The notes beneath the pieces were generated by a model. It did not search any database and was not told the DNA's origin. It saw only the letters and a list, made by a program, of their open reading frames with translations. Source: Candidatus Bilophila faecipullorum (lineage in GTDB: Bacteria > Desulfobacterota > Desulfovibrionia > Desulfovibrionales > Desulfovibrionaceae). Taken from it: a stretch of DNA of 64,000 nt. Position 1 is the stretch's first letter. Each line of letters begins with the position of its first letter. Of the stretch, positions 18,828 through 26,573 are shown one piece after another. The stretch covers positions 1 to 64,000 of the forward strand of contig CALVEZ010000011.1 in NCBI GenBank assembly GCA_944326695.1, in the 5' to 3' direction. The position numbers and the translations under genes are program-made.

Positions 18828-19388
18828 TTATGGACGTTCCGGGCTGGCCGGGGGCGGCGTCTTCATGTCGACCACAGGCTGCGACGACGGCGGAACCTCG
18901 GTCGGCGGGTCACACCATGCGGGCAGACGCGAGAACAGGCCGAGCATACGGTAACGATCCTCGTCCGGGAACACGCCCACGCCGCACAGTTCAAAGACAA
19001 TCCGGGCCCATGCCCTCCCCGCCTCCACGAACGAACGCGGATCGGCTTCGTAGCGTTTGCGGCCCTGCACCTGAATATCGTAGGTCGCCAAGTGATCGTA
19101 TGTCGGAGCCGCCGCCATAAGGGTTTGCCAGAATAGCGCATACCCGTCCTCGCGTTCCCGGGCCGCGCCCGCCTCGCCTTTCCCGTAGTGCTCCATATAG
19201 GCTTCGCTCAGACATTGCCGAAACGCAGCACTCCGTTCGGGAGGCGTGTCTTCCGACAGCAACCGTTGCCCGAGGCTTCCAAAGGTCCGGGCGTTGGTTT
19301 CCGTCTGTTCCGCAATGGGGACATGGAAATGCATCAGGCAGCATCCCGCCAGCAGTCCCGCGCCCAACAAGGCTACACCCTTTCGCAT
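18828..19388 (-). CDS. Putative lipoprotein
   Basis: 186 aa. The N-terminus MRKGVALLGAGLLAGCC is a lipoprotein signal with lipobox LLAG-C at about residue 16. The mature part is rich in Arg, Glu and Tyr and ends with a Pro-rich tail. No domain recognised. AGGAGGAG precedes the ATG. It lies downstream of nothing obvious, between the tRNA and a sensor kinase on the same strand, 45 bp after the kinase stop, so it may be co-transcribed with the kinase. Confidence 0.7.
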   Translation of the reverse strand: MRKGVALLGAGLLAGCCLMHFHVPIAEQTETNARTFGSLGQRLLSEDTPPERSAAFRQCLSEAYMEHYGKGEAGAAREREDGYALFWQTLMAAAPTYDHLATYDIQVQGRKRYEADPRSFVEAGRAWARIVFELCGVGVFPDEDRYRMLGLFSRLPAWCDPPTEVPPSSQPVVDMKTPPPASPERP

Positions 19389-19433
19389 AAGCTCCTCCTC
19401 GGGATTCCGGCCCCTTCCGCAGCCATTCCTCTG

Positions 19434-21440
19434 CTAGGTACGGTTCCGCCGTGCGGCGTTTCCCCAGCGGGCGAGGGCGCACGCCAATTCGCGCACGTCG
19501 ATGGGCTTGGAGAGATGGGCGGTCATTCCGGCGGCGAGGCTGCGTTCGGCGTCGCCGTACATGGCGTGGGCGGTCATGGCCAGAATAGGAATATCCTCCG
19601 CGCCGGGCACCCCGCTGGAACGGATGCGCCGCACGGCCTCATAGCCGTTCATGACGGGCATCTGGACATCCATGAGGATGACGTCGAAATCCTGATCCTT
19701 CAGGAAAATCTCCAGGGCCTCCTGCCCGTTGTGGGCAAGGCGGGTCGTCACCTCGAAGCGGGTGAGCATGTTTTCAATCACGTATTGATTGATTTCGTTG
19801 TCTTCAGCGATAAGGACGCGCTGCCCCTTGAGCTTGGCCAGGGGGAGATCGGTATCCGGCACGTCAATCCCGCCGTAGAAGGCATCGAGATTCTCGCGTG
19901 GGGCGGGCGCGGACAGTCCAAAAGGCAATTCCACCCGGAACACGCTTCCGTGCTCGGGGCTGCTCTCCACGGTCAGTGCGCCGCCCATGAGTTCGACGAG
20001 CCGCTTGCTGATGGCCAGCCCCAGCCCTGCGCCGCCATGCCGCCGCGTGCTGGAATCGTCAAGCTGGAGAAAGGGATCAAAAATGCGGTCGATATGTTCC
20101 GGCGCGATGCCTATGCCGCGATCCCGCACGGAAAAGGCCAGACGGACACTCTGGCCTGAGGCCTGCACGGGCGTGATGTCCAGCGAGACCTCGCCCTCAT
20201 CGGAAAACTTCACCGCATTGCCGCACAGGTTCAACAAAATCTGCCGCAGGCGCAAAGGATCGCCCACCAGCCGCACCGGGACGCCCGGCGCAAGGTGCAG
20301 GGAAAATGACAGCCCCTTTTCTTCGGCCCGCTGGCCCATGACGGAAGAGAGGACAGACAATTCCCGTTCCAGATGGAAATCCCGCTGCTCAAGATCAAGG
20401 CGGTTGGCCTCGACCTTGGTCAGATCAAGAATATCCTTGAGCAGGCCCAGCAAGGTGGCGCTGGCCTCGCTGATACGCGAGAGATAGCCGTACTGCTCGG
20501 CGGTAAGGTCTGTTTTCAGAGCCAGATACGTCAGTCCCATGATGGCGTTCATGGGCGTCCGTATTTCATGGCTCATGTTGGCGAGGAAGGTCGACTTGGC
20601 GCGGTTGGCGGCTTCGGCGGCCTCCTTCGCGGCGCGCAGAGACGCCTCGTGCTCCTTGCGCTGAGTCACGTCCGCCGTGTAGCCCACGGCCCGCAGCGCG
20701 TCGCCGTCCCGGGAAAATTCGCACTGGAAGTCGTACCAGATGGACCCGCGCTCGGGATGCATGTATTCGATCTCAAAATGCGGACTGTGGCCCGGCTTCC
20801 ATTCGGATCGCCGCAGCTTCTCCACGATGAGCTTCCGGCTGGCGGGGGCCAGCCGCCGCCACAGCCCATGAAAGGCGGGCAACGTGAGGTCCTGCGGGGA
20901 CAGGGCGAACTGCCGGAGGAAAATATCATTGGCCGAAAAGGAAAGCCTGCCTCCCCGCACGCACTCGAAAACCCCGATGCCACCGATGCGGCAGGCCCTT
21001 TCCAGCCGGGACAGGTTTTCCCGCAACTGGCCCCGCATGGTTTCAAGCTCGCTCACGTCCTGATGGTAGCCCTTGACCCGCAGCACGCCGTCGACGTCGG
21101 ACAGGAGGCGTCCGCCGCAGCGCACGAAAATGACGCCGCGTTGCGGATGCCGCCACGGATACTGGACCTCATGGTGCTGCCGGGTCGCAATAATGGCCTG
21201 CACCGCTTCCTCAACGCCGTGCCGGTATCCTTCCTCGATCCGGTCAAACCAATGGCTGTAGCATGCCTCCGGGTCAGGATGGGCCTCAAGGCCGAGCAGC
21301 CCCAGCATGGTTTCGTTGACCATCATGCGGGGCGCTCCTCCGCGCGTGTCCAGCTCAATGGCCCAAAGCCCGGTGTTCCCGATACGCAGGGCCTCGCTCA
21401 TCCATTCGGGGCTATTGAATATATCCGTATTGTTCCGCAT
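19434..21440 (-). CDS. Hybrid sensor histidine kinase/response regulator
   Basis: 668 aa from ATG 21440 (GGAGG 5 bp upstream). Order: two PAS-like domains (about 1-125 and 140-265), a HisKA box with the phospho-acceptor His in FLANMSHEIRTPMNAIMG, HATPase with N box NLCGNAVKFSDEG and G boxes DRGIGIAPEH and GGAGLGLAIS, then a C-terminal receiver with acceptor Asp in VILMDVQMPVMNG and the conserved Lys in HLSKPI. No membrane segment, so a cytoplasmic sensor. No output regulator or HPt protein is adjacent; a Crp/Fnr gene lies 125 bp upstream on the same strand. Confidence 0.93.
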   Translation of the reverse strand: MRNNTDIFNSPEWMSEALRIGNTGLWAIELDTRGGAPRMMVNETMLGLLGLEAHPDPEACYSHWFDRIEEGYRHGVEEAVQAIIATRQHHEVQYPWRHPQRGVIFVRCGGRLLSDVDGVLRVKGYHQDVSELETMRGQLRENLSRLERACRIGGIGVFECVRGGRLSFSANDIFLRQFALSPQDLTLPAFHGLWRRLAPASRKLIVEKLRRSEWKPGHSPHFEIEYMHPERGSIWYDFQCEFSRDGDALRAVGYTADVTQRKEHEASLRAAKEAAEAANRAKSTFLANMSHEIRTPMNAIMGLTYLALKTDLTAEQYGYLSRISEASATLLGLLKDILDLTKVEANRLDLEQRDFHLERELSVLSSVMGQRAEEKGLSFSLHLAPGVPVRLVGDPLRLRQILLNLCGNAVKFSDEGEVSLDITPVQASGQSVRLAFSVRDRGIGIAPEHIDRIFDPFLQLDDSSTRRHGGAGLGLAISKRLVELMGGALTVESSPEHGSVFRVELPFGLSAPAPRENLDAFYGGIDVPDTDLPLAKLKGQRVLIAEDNEINQYVIENMLTRFEVTTRLAHNGQEALEIFLKDQDFDVILMDVQMPVMNGYEAVRRIRSSGVPGAEDIPILAMTAHAMYGDAERSLAAGMTAHLSKPIDVRELACALARWGNAARRNRT

Positions 21441-21564
21441 ACCGCCGCCTCCGCTCTCCCAGTATCCCCGTCCCAAGTCAAGGCGCCGCTTCCGCCAGCC
21501 ACGCCATGCCGTCCCTTCCGCCCTTGCCCCGTCCGTCGCTTGCGCCGCGTGCGAGGGCTAGGCT

Positions 21565-22257
21565 TCACCGACCGCCCCGCCTTCGGCGGCCGGCCACCTC
21601 GCGCAGGCCGGGCACGTCCAGAAGGACGATATCCCGCCCCTCCAGCGCCACCAATCCGTTCTCGGCAAAACGCGACAACTGCCGCGAGAGCGTCTCGCGC
21701 GCCAGACCCAAAAGATTCGCCAGCACCTCGCGGGACACGCCGAGGCGGACGACATCGCCGCCTCCGATCTGCCTGCGGTGCAAAAGGTAGGTCGCCAGCC
21801 GCACGGCGGCCCCGCCCTGCCCCTGCGCCGCCAGCTTGTGGGCGAACATCCGCAGGCGCAATGAGAGCGCCGCCAGCATTTTCAAGGCCAGCTCCGGGTT
21901 TTCGGCCACCATCCCGAAGAGAGCCTCAGCCTCGAGAAAAAGAGCGCGCACGTCGTCCACAGCCACAGCCGAAGCGGGGAACGTCCCCCGCTGGAACATC
22001 GCGCCCTCGCCGAGGGTGTTGCCCGGGCGTACCAGATGCAGCACGGTTTCCCGGCCGTCCGGCGTAAAGCGGACCACCTTGACCACGCCGCTCAGGACGA
22101 TGAGCATCCCCTCTGCCCGCTCACCCTCCCGGAAGAGAAAGGCTCCCCTGGTAAACGTGCGTATCCGGCATCCTGCGGCAAGCCGTTCCCGCTCCCCCTC
22201 GGAAAGTGGTTCAAATAAGGGCAACGTTCCCAAGGCCGCAACTTTTTCCCCGTTCAT
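21565..22257 (-). CDS. Crp/Fnr-family regulator (HcpR candidate)
   Basis: 230 aa from ATG 22257 with GGGAG upstream. An N-terminal cyclic-nucleotide-binding-type beta barrel (residues 10-125, LPLFEPLSEGERERLAAG ... GNTLGEGAMF) is followed by a C-terminal winged helix, with recognition helix region GVSREVLANLLGLARETLSRQLSRF. It lacks an Fnr-type N-terminal Cys cluster. In Desulfovibrio the Crp/Fnr protein HcpR controls hcp under nitrosative stress. Here hcp lies 1.3 kb away with a Crp-like operator at 25272-25289, so this gene is the obvious candidate. The assignment is inference. Confidence 0.85.
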   Translation of the reverse strand: MNGEKVAALGTLPLFEPLSEGERERLAAGCRIRTFTRGAFLFREGERAEGMLIVLSGVVKVVRFTPDGRETVLHLVRPGNTLGEGAMFQRGTFPASAVAVDDVRALFLEAEALFGMVAENPELALKMLAALSLRLRMFAHKLAAQGQGGAAVRLATYLLHRRQIGGGDVVRLGVSREVLANLLGLARETLSRQLSRFAENGLVALEGRDIVLLDVPGLREVAGRRRRGGR

Positions 22258-22652
22258 ACTCCCGTCCCGGTAGACATAATGAGTGATAAAAATACACCGG
22301 AGCAAGGAGGGAAAGCAAGCCTGCAGACATAAATATCAGGCTGAAATTCCAAAAAAAGCATCTTCCCGAACACAAGTATCCGGGAAGGAATGCAGCGCAT
22401 CCCGGGCGACGCCCGCCATCCGGCATCCACCCACGTACAAAACGCCCCTTCCTCACGTCCGCAAAAGAATGGAAAGAGCCTGCGGATGCCGCCCAAAAAA
22501 CAGAGGACAGCGGTACTCCTGCGGAAAAAGCCCGCTGTGGCCGCCAAATACAGAATGGCCCGGCGGCACGCAACAGAAAGAGCCCCGATATATTACAGAG
22601 AGAAAGAGAGCCTCGTGCTTCCCTTCGCACGCTTCCACCGGCCATAGCAAAA
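22258..22652. other. Gap with no recognised gene
   Basis: About 400 bp between the Crp/Fnr gene start and the terminator of the next gene. It should hold the Crp/Fnr promoter on the minus strand. No credible coding sequence, repeat or RNA seen. Confidence 0.5.
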
Positions 22653-22674
22653 GAGCCCGGAAAAAACCGGGCTC
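22653..22674 (-). terminator. Terminator of the periplasmic protein gene
   Basis: Stem GAGCCCGG/CCGGGCTC with a 6-nt loop, then TTTT on the minus strand, 38 bp after the stop at 22712. Confidence 0.85.
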
Positions 22675-22711
22675 CGAAGATGGCAAACGTACCGTAAAAA
22701 GCGGCACGCGC

Positions 22712-23194
22712 CTAGAATTTAGGGAAGAGCTTGTCGTCTTTGGGCTTCAGGTTCTTAAGGAATTCCTTGCCCGTCTCCGTGGTGGACCCGAGGATGGTGG
22801 TCACGGCGAATTCCTTGCCGTTGGAACCGAAATAGGAAACGCCCTTACCCGGCCCCTGCTCGAAAGTCGTCTCGTAAATGCCATCCTTTTCCACAGGCGC
22901 GCTGGCCTCAAGGCCGCCCTGCTTCATGTTGGCGACGGTCTGTTCGGCCACGTCCTTGGCGGACATGGGCGCGGGGGCGATGGTCAGGGTAACGGCGGAA
23001 CCGTCCTTGGTATTCTGGAAGATGGCCATAACCGCGCCGTTCGCTTCCTGAACGGGTTGCGGCTGCGTCCAACCGTCCGGCAAGTCGATGGTGAAGTACT
23101 TGGTCGAGACTTCCGCGGCCAGCGCGGGCACGGCGAGGGCAACCATCATAAGTCCGGCAACAACGGCTTTGCTGCAGCGTTTCAGGCACGTCAT
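22712..23194 (-). CDS. Periplasmic protein of unknown function
   Basis: 160 aa. A Sec signal peptide, MTCLKRCSKAVVAGLMMVALAVPALA, cleaves before AEVSTKYF. The mature domain (FTIDLPDGWTQPQPVQEANGAVMAIFQN ... KEFLKNLKPKDDKLF) has the PsbP-like/DUF1795-type look of a small alpha/beta surface protein, but that similarity is weak. AAGGAG lies 9 bp before ATG 23194; a GTG one codon earlier is also possible. Monocistronic with its own terminator. Confidence 0.7.
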   Translation of the reverse strand: MTCLKRCSKAVVAGLMMVALAVPALAAEVSTKYFTIDLPDGWTQPQPVQEANGAVMAIFQNTKDGSAVTLTIAPAPMSAKDVAEQTVANMKQGGLEASAPVEKDGIYETTFEQGPGKGVSYFGSNGKEFAVTTILGSTTETGKEFLKNLKPKDDKLFPKF

Positions 23195-23462
23195 CACGTT
23201 TTTCTCCTTAATGTGAAATGGTAAACAATTACTCTCGACGACTCTTAGTTCATGCAGGCCGTCCTGTCCAGCCGTTCTTCAAAAAACAAACTATAACGCT
23301 CTGTTTCGCTTCTTACCGTCTTTATATACAAAAAGGCCCGACACAACATGAAAGCGGGTACAAGGGAAGCGTTAGAATGTTGGACAAGGCGTGATAATGC
23401 GGGTGCAACCCTTCTAGGCCGAACAACGGCAGGCGTTCCGGCCTGTCCAGCCGCCCCGACGC

Positions 23463-23495
23463 AAAAGGGGCACTTCCCCTTACGGAAGCGCCCCT
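23463..23495 (-). terminator. hcp terminator
   Basis: On the minus strand AGGGGCGCTTCC pairs with GGAAGTGCCCCT (one mismatch), followed by TTTT, 35 bp after the hcp stop. Confidence 0.8.
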
Positions 23496-23530
23496 GAAGA
23501 GGGTGCGAGCAGGCCGCGCCGTCAGTCCCG

Positions 23531-25204
23531 TCAGCCGAGGATGGCCTTCAAATCCTCGTCCGGGGTGGAAATGGGCCGGATGCCCCATTTTTCCACCAGC
23601 AGGGCGAGGATGTCGGGAGACACGAAGGCGGGGAGGCTGGGTCCGAGACGGATGTCCCGCACACCCAAGGCCAGCAGAGTCAGGAGGATGGCCACGGCCT
23701 TCTGCTCATACCACGAAAGCACCAGCGAAAGGGGCAGATCGTTGACGCCGCAGCCGAGGGCGTCCGCCAGCGCAAGGGCCACCTGCACCGCGGCGTAGGC
23801 GTCGTTGCACTGTCCCACGTCCATAAGGCGGGGGAAGGGACCGATCTGGCCGAGGTCCTTGTCAAAGAAACGGAACTTGCCGCAGGCCAGCGTGAGGACG
23901 AGCGTGTCGGCGGGCGTCTTCTCCACGAATTCCGTGTAGTAGTTGCGGCCCGGCTTTGCGCCGTCGCAGCCGCCGACAAGGAAGATATGGCGGACGGCCC
24001 CGGCCTTCACCGCCTCGAGCACGGCGGGGGCGGCGTCAAGGAGCGTGCGCCGCCCGAAGCCGACCATGACCGTCTTGCCCGCCTCGTCTTCGTCGAAGCC
24101 GGGAAGCTCCAGCGCCTTTTCGATGAGCGGGGAGAAGTCGCGGCCCTTGATGTGCGTCAGGCCCGGCCAGCCCACCACGCCCGAGGTGAAAACCTTCTCG
24201 TCGTAGCCTTTGGGGTTCTGGATGCAGTTGGTGGTGAACAGCACCGCGCCGGGGAAGGCCGGAAGCTCCTTGCGCTGGTTCTGCCATGCCGTGCCGAAAT
24301 GCCCCACCAGATGGGAGAAGGCGTGGAGCTTCGGGTAGCCGTGGGCGGGCAACATTTCGCCGTGGGTATAGACGTTGATGCCCTTGCCTTCGGTCTGTTT
24401 CAAAAGCTCGTAAAGGTCCTCAAGATCGTGCCCGGAAACGAGGATGGCCTTGCCCCTGCGGTGGCCCAGCGACACGGGCGTGGGCACGGGGTCCCCAAAC
24501 GTCCCGGTGTTCCCGGCGTCGAGCAGTTCCATGGCCCGCAGGTTGGCCTTGCCGCAGCGCAGGACCAGATCAAGCCAGTCCTCAAGGCTGCGCGTGTCCG
24601 GGGCGCCGTCCTTGGCTGGCATCCCCGCGTCAAGCGCCTCGTAGATGAAGGCGTTCAACGCAGGATCGCGCTGCCCGAGCACGGCGGCGTGATCCGCATA
24701 GGCCGCTACGCCTTTCAAACCGAAGAGCAGCAACTGCATGGCCGAGCGCACGTTGGGATCGTCGCTCAAATGATCGATGCGCGTGTCCGCCCGCCCCAGC
24801 GCCTCAAAGGTGGCGTTGACCGCGGCGGGGCAGGTATCGGGATTGCAGCCGAGCTTGCGGGCCAGGTCCTTGCGCCGCCGGATGGCTTCGTGGGCGATGT
24901 CCTCAAGGGCGGCCTGATCAAAATTCACGTTGGTCAGCGTGGAAAAAAGCGCCCGGACCGTGAAGTCGTCCGTTTCCTGATCCACAATGCCTCTGGCCCG
25001 GCCCTTCAGCGCGGTACGGGCCAGAAGGCGCAGCGCGTAGATGATCCTGTCCGCCGCGTAGGTGGTTTAGAAGGCTTCCGGCAGAAGGCGCAGCGCGTAG
25101 ATGATCCTGTCCTGAATATCGGATACCGGAGCCTGCTTGCCGCATACGCCGGAAACCGTGCAGCCGGTGCCTCCGGCCGTCTGTTCGCATTGGTTGCAAA
25201 ACAT
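23531..25204 (-). pseudogene. hcp: Hybrid cluster protein (hydroxylamine reductase), interrupted by an in-frame stop
   Basis: The true start is ATG 25204 (MFCNQCEQTAGGTGCTVSGVC), giving the CX2CX8CX5C N-terminal FeS-cluster ligands of class I Hcp. At codon 46 a TAA stops translation; the same frame then continues uninterrupted to 23531, including GGCDGAKPGRNYY, the later Cys ligands NCIQNPKGYDEKVFTS and the C-terminal domain. The stop sits in a 60-bp insertion bounded by 31-bp direct repeats. Without it the protein would be 537 aa, normal for class I Hcp. Hcp reduces NO/hydroxylamine and acts in nitrosative stress. Restart at the GTG near 24990 would lose the cluster ligands. Confidence 0.9.
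25022..25112. repeat. 31-bp direct repeats inside hcp, 60-bp period
   Basis: An identical 31-bp sequence occurs at 25022-25052 and 25082-25112, separated by 29 bp containing the TAA stop (tta at 25067-25069). Loss of one repeat plus the 29 bp would restore an unbroken hcp frame. Confidence 0.95.
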
Positions 25205-25271
25205 GGGAACCTCCCGTGTTGAATGGACTGTCGTTTTCGTGCTCCCTTTTCTCCCCCATAGCGGAAAAAGA

Positions 25272-25289
25272 CAGTGATCCCGATCACAA
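25272..25289 (-). promoter_or_regulatory. Crp/HcpR-like operator upstream of hcp
   Basis: Minus strand reads TTGTGATCGGGATCACTG, a GTGA-N6-TCAC palindrome matching the Crp/Fnr-family consensus TGTGA-N6-TCACA closely. It is 68 bp before the hcp start, and a Crp/Fnr gene is nearby. Confidence 0.7.
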
Positions 25290-25430
25290 TCATGCGCTTC
25301 CCGAAAAAAAATCACACGCCCGGCCCCCGAAGCGCGGCTTGACAAGGCTCTCGCCCCCCAGCTAGAAACGTCGATTCAAACGGTTTCACGCCCTTATCCC
25401 GCGCCGTCGCGCCCCGGAGTCCGCCGCCTC

Positions 25431-26333
25431 ATGATCTGCAAACGCTGCAAGTCCGCCACCGCCATCATTTCCCTGCCGAGTCACAACACCGGCTTTTGCG
25501 AAGCCTGCTTCCGCGACTTTTTTTCCGCGCAGGTGGCGCGCGGCATCGAAACCGGCAAGCTGTTCACGCATGAGGACCGCATCCTCGTAGCCCTTTCCGG
25601 CGGCAAGGATTCCCTCTCGCTCATGCTCGAACTCTCGCGGCAGGGCTACGACGTGACCGGGCTGCACGTCGATCTCGGCATCCCCGGCACCTCCGAAGTG
25701 GTGCGCGGGGTCATCGACCGTTTCTGCACCAAGCACGGCTTCCGGCTCATCGTCAAGGAAATGGCTGCGGAAGGGCTCGCCATCCCGCTGGTCAAGCAGC
25801 GCCTCAAACGGCCCGTCTGCTCGGCCTGCGGCAAGATCAAGCGCCACTTTTTCAACAAGACCGCGCTTGAGGAAGGCTTTACCGCCCTCGCCACCGGGCA
25901 CAACCTCGACGACGAGATCGCCCGGCTTTTCAGCAATACGCTGCGCTGGGATGTGGGCTACCTCTCGGATCAGGGCCCCCGGCTGGACGGCGAGGACGGC
26001 TTCGCGCGCAAGGTGAAACCCTTCTGGCGGCTGACCGAATTCGAGACGGCCACCTACGCCTTCCTTGAGGACATCGAACACCACCACACGCCCTGCCCCT
26101 ACAGCGCAGGCGCGAGCTTCACCTATTATAAGGGCCTGTGGAACCAGCTCGAAGAGGAAATGCCGGGCCGCAAGCTCTCCTTTTACGTGGACTTTCTCAA
26201 GCGGGGCCGCCCGGCCTTCGCCGGAGTGGAAAAACGGGAGGGTGACGAGCTCGCCCCCTGTACCGTCTGCGGCTATCCCACCTCCTCCGGCGTCTGCGGG
26301 GTCTGCCGCATCCGGGAAGCCATCGCGGACTAA
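25431..26333 (+). CDS. TtuA/TtcA-type tRNA thiolation enzyme
   Basis: 300 aa. A PP-loop ATPase with SGGKDS at residues 56-61. It has the full TtuA set of cysteines: an N-terminal zinc finger (CKRC, CEAC), catalytic FeS ligands C130 and C133 (CSAC) and C222 (PCPYS), and a C-terminal zinc finger (CTVC, CGVC). These positions match Thermus TtuA, which makes 2-thiouridine at T-loop position 54. TtcA (2-thiocytidine 32) is the related alternative and lacks the zinc fingers. Divergent from hcp. An oxygen-sensitive FeS enzyme would suit an anaerobe. Confidence 0.85.
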   Translation: MICKRCKSATAIISLPSHNTGFCEACFRDFFSAQVARGIETGKLFTHEDRILVALSGGKDSLSLMLELSRQGYDVTGLHVDLGIPGTSEVVRGVIDRFCTKHGFRLIVKEMAAEGLAIPLVKQRLKRPVCSACGKIKRHFFNKTALEEGFTALATGHNLDDEIARLFSNTLRWDVGYLSDQGPRLDGEDGFARKVKPFWRLTEFETATYAFLEDIEHHHTPCPYSAGASFTYYKGLWNQLEEEMPGRKLSFYVDFLKRGRPAFAGVEKREGDELAPCTVCGYPTSSGVCGVCRIREAIAD

Positions 26334-26573
26334 AGGCCCGCCGCCGGAGGACAAGGCCCTTTCCGGAAAAAGGCTTTCCCTCTGCGTCTCACCCTCGGCG
26401 GCCTGCGGCAGGCGGCCTCCCGCGTGCGGCCTTCCCGGGCGGAACGCCGCGGCGGACAGGACGGCTCTCGGCGGGGAATGCGGAGAGCCGCGCGGCACGC
26501 CTCCTTTCCGGGGCAGGAGGCGCTTCTTTACAGGAGCCCGGGAACACCACCCGGCCTTCCCGGGGAGTCATGT

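Noticed and set aside
23300..23460. Possible 6S or other small RNA between the periplasmic gene and hcp
   Set aside because: Some pairing potential but no recognisable consensus or promoter; not enough to call.
23531..24985. Hcp starting at an internal codon as a complete 484-aa protein
   Set aside because: It would lack the N-terminal FeS-cluster cysteines, which are present upstream in the same frame before the TAA.
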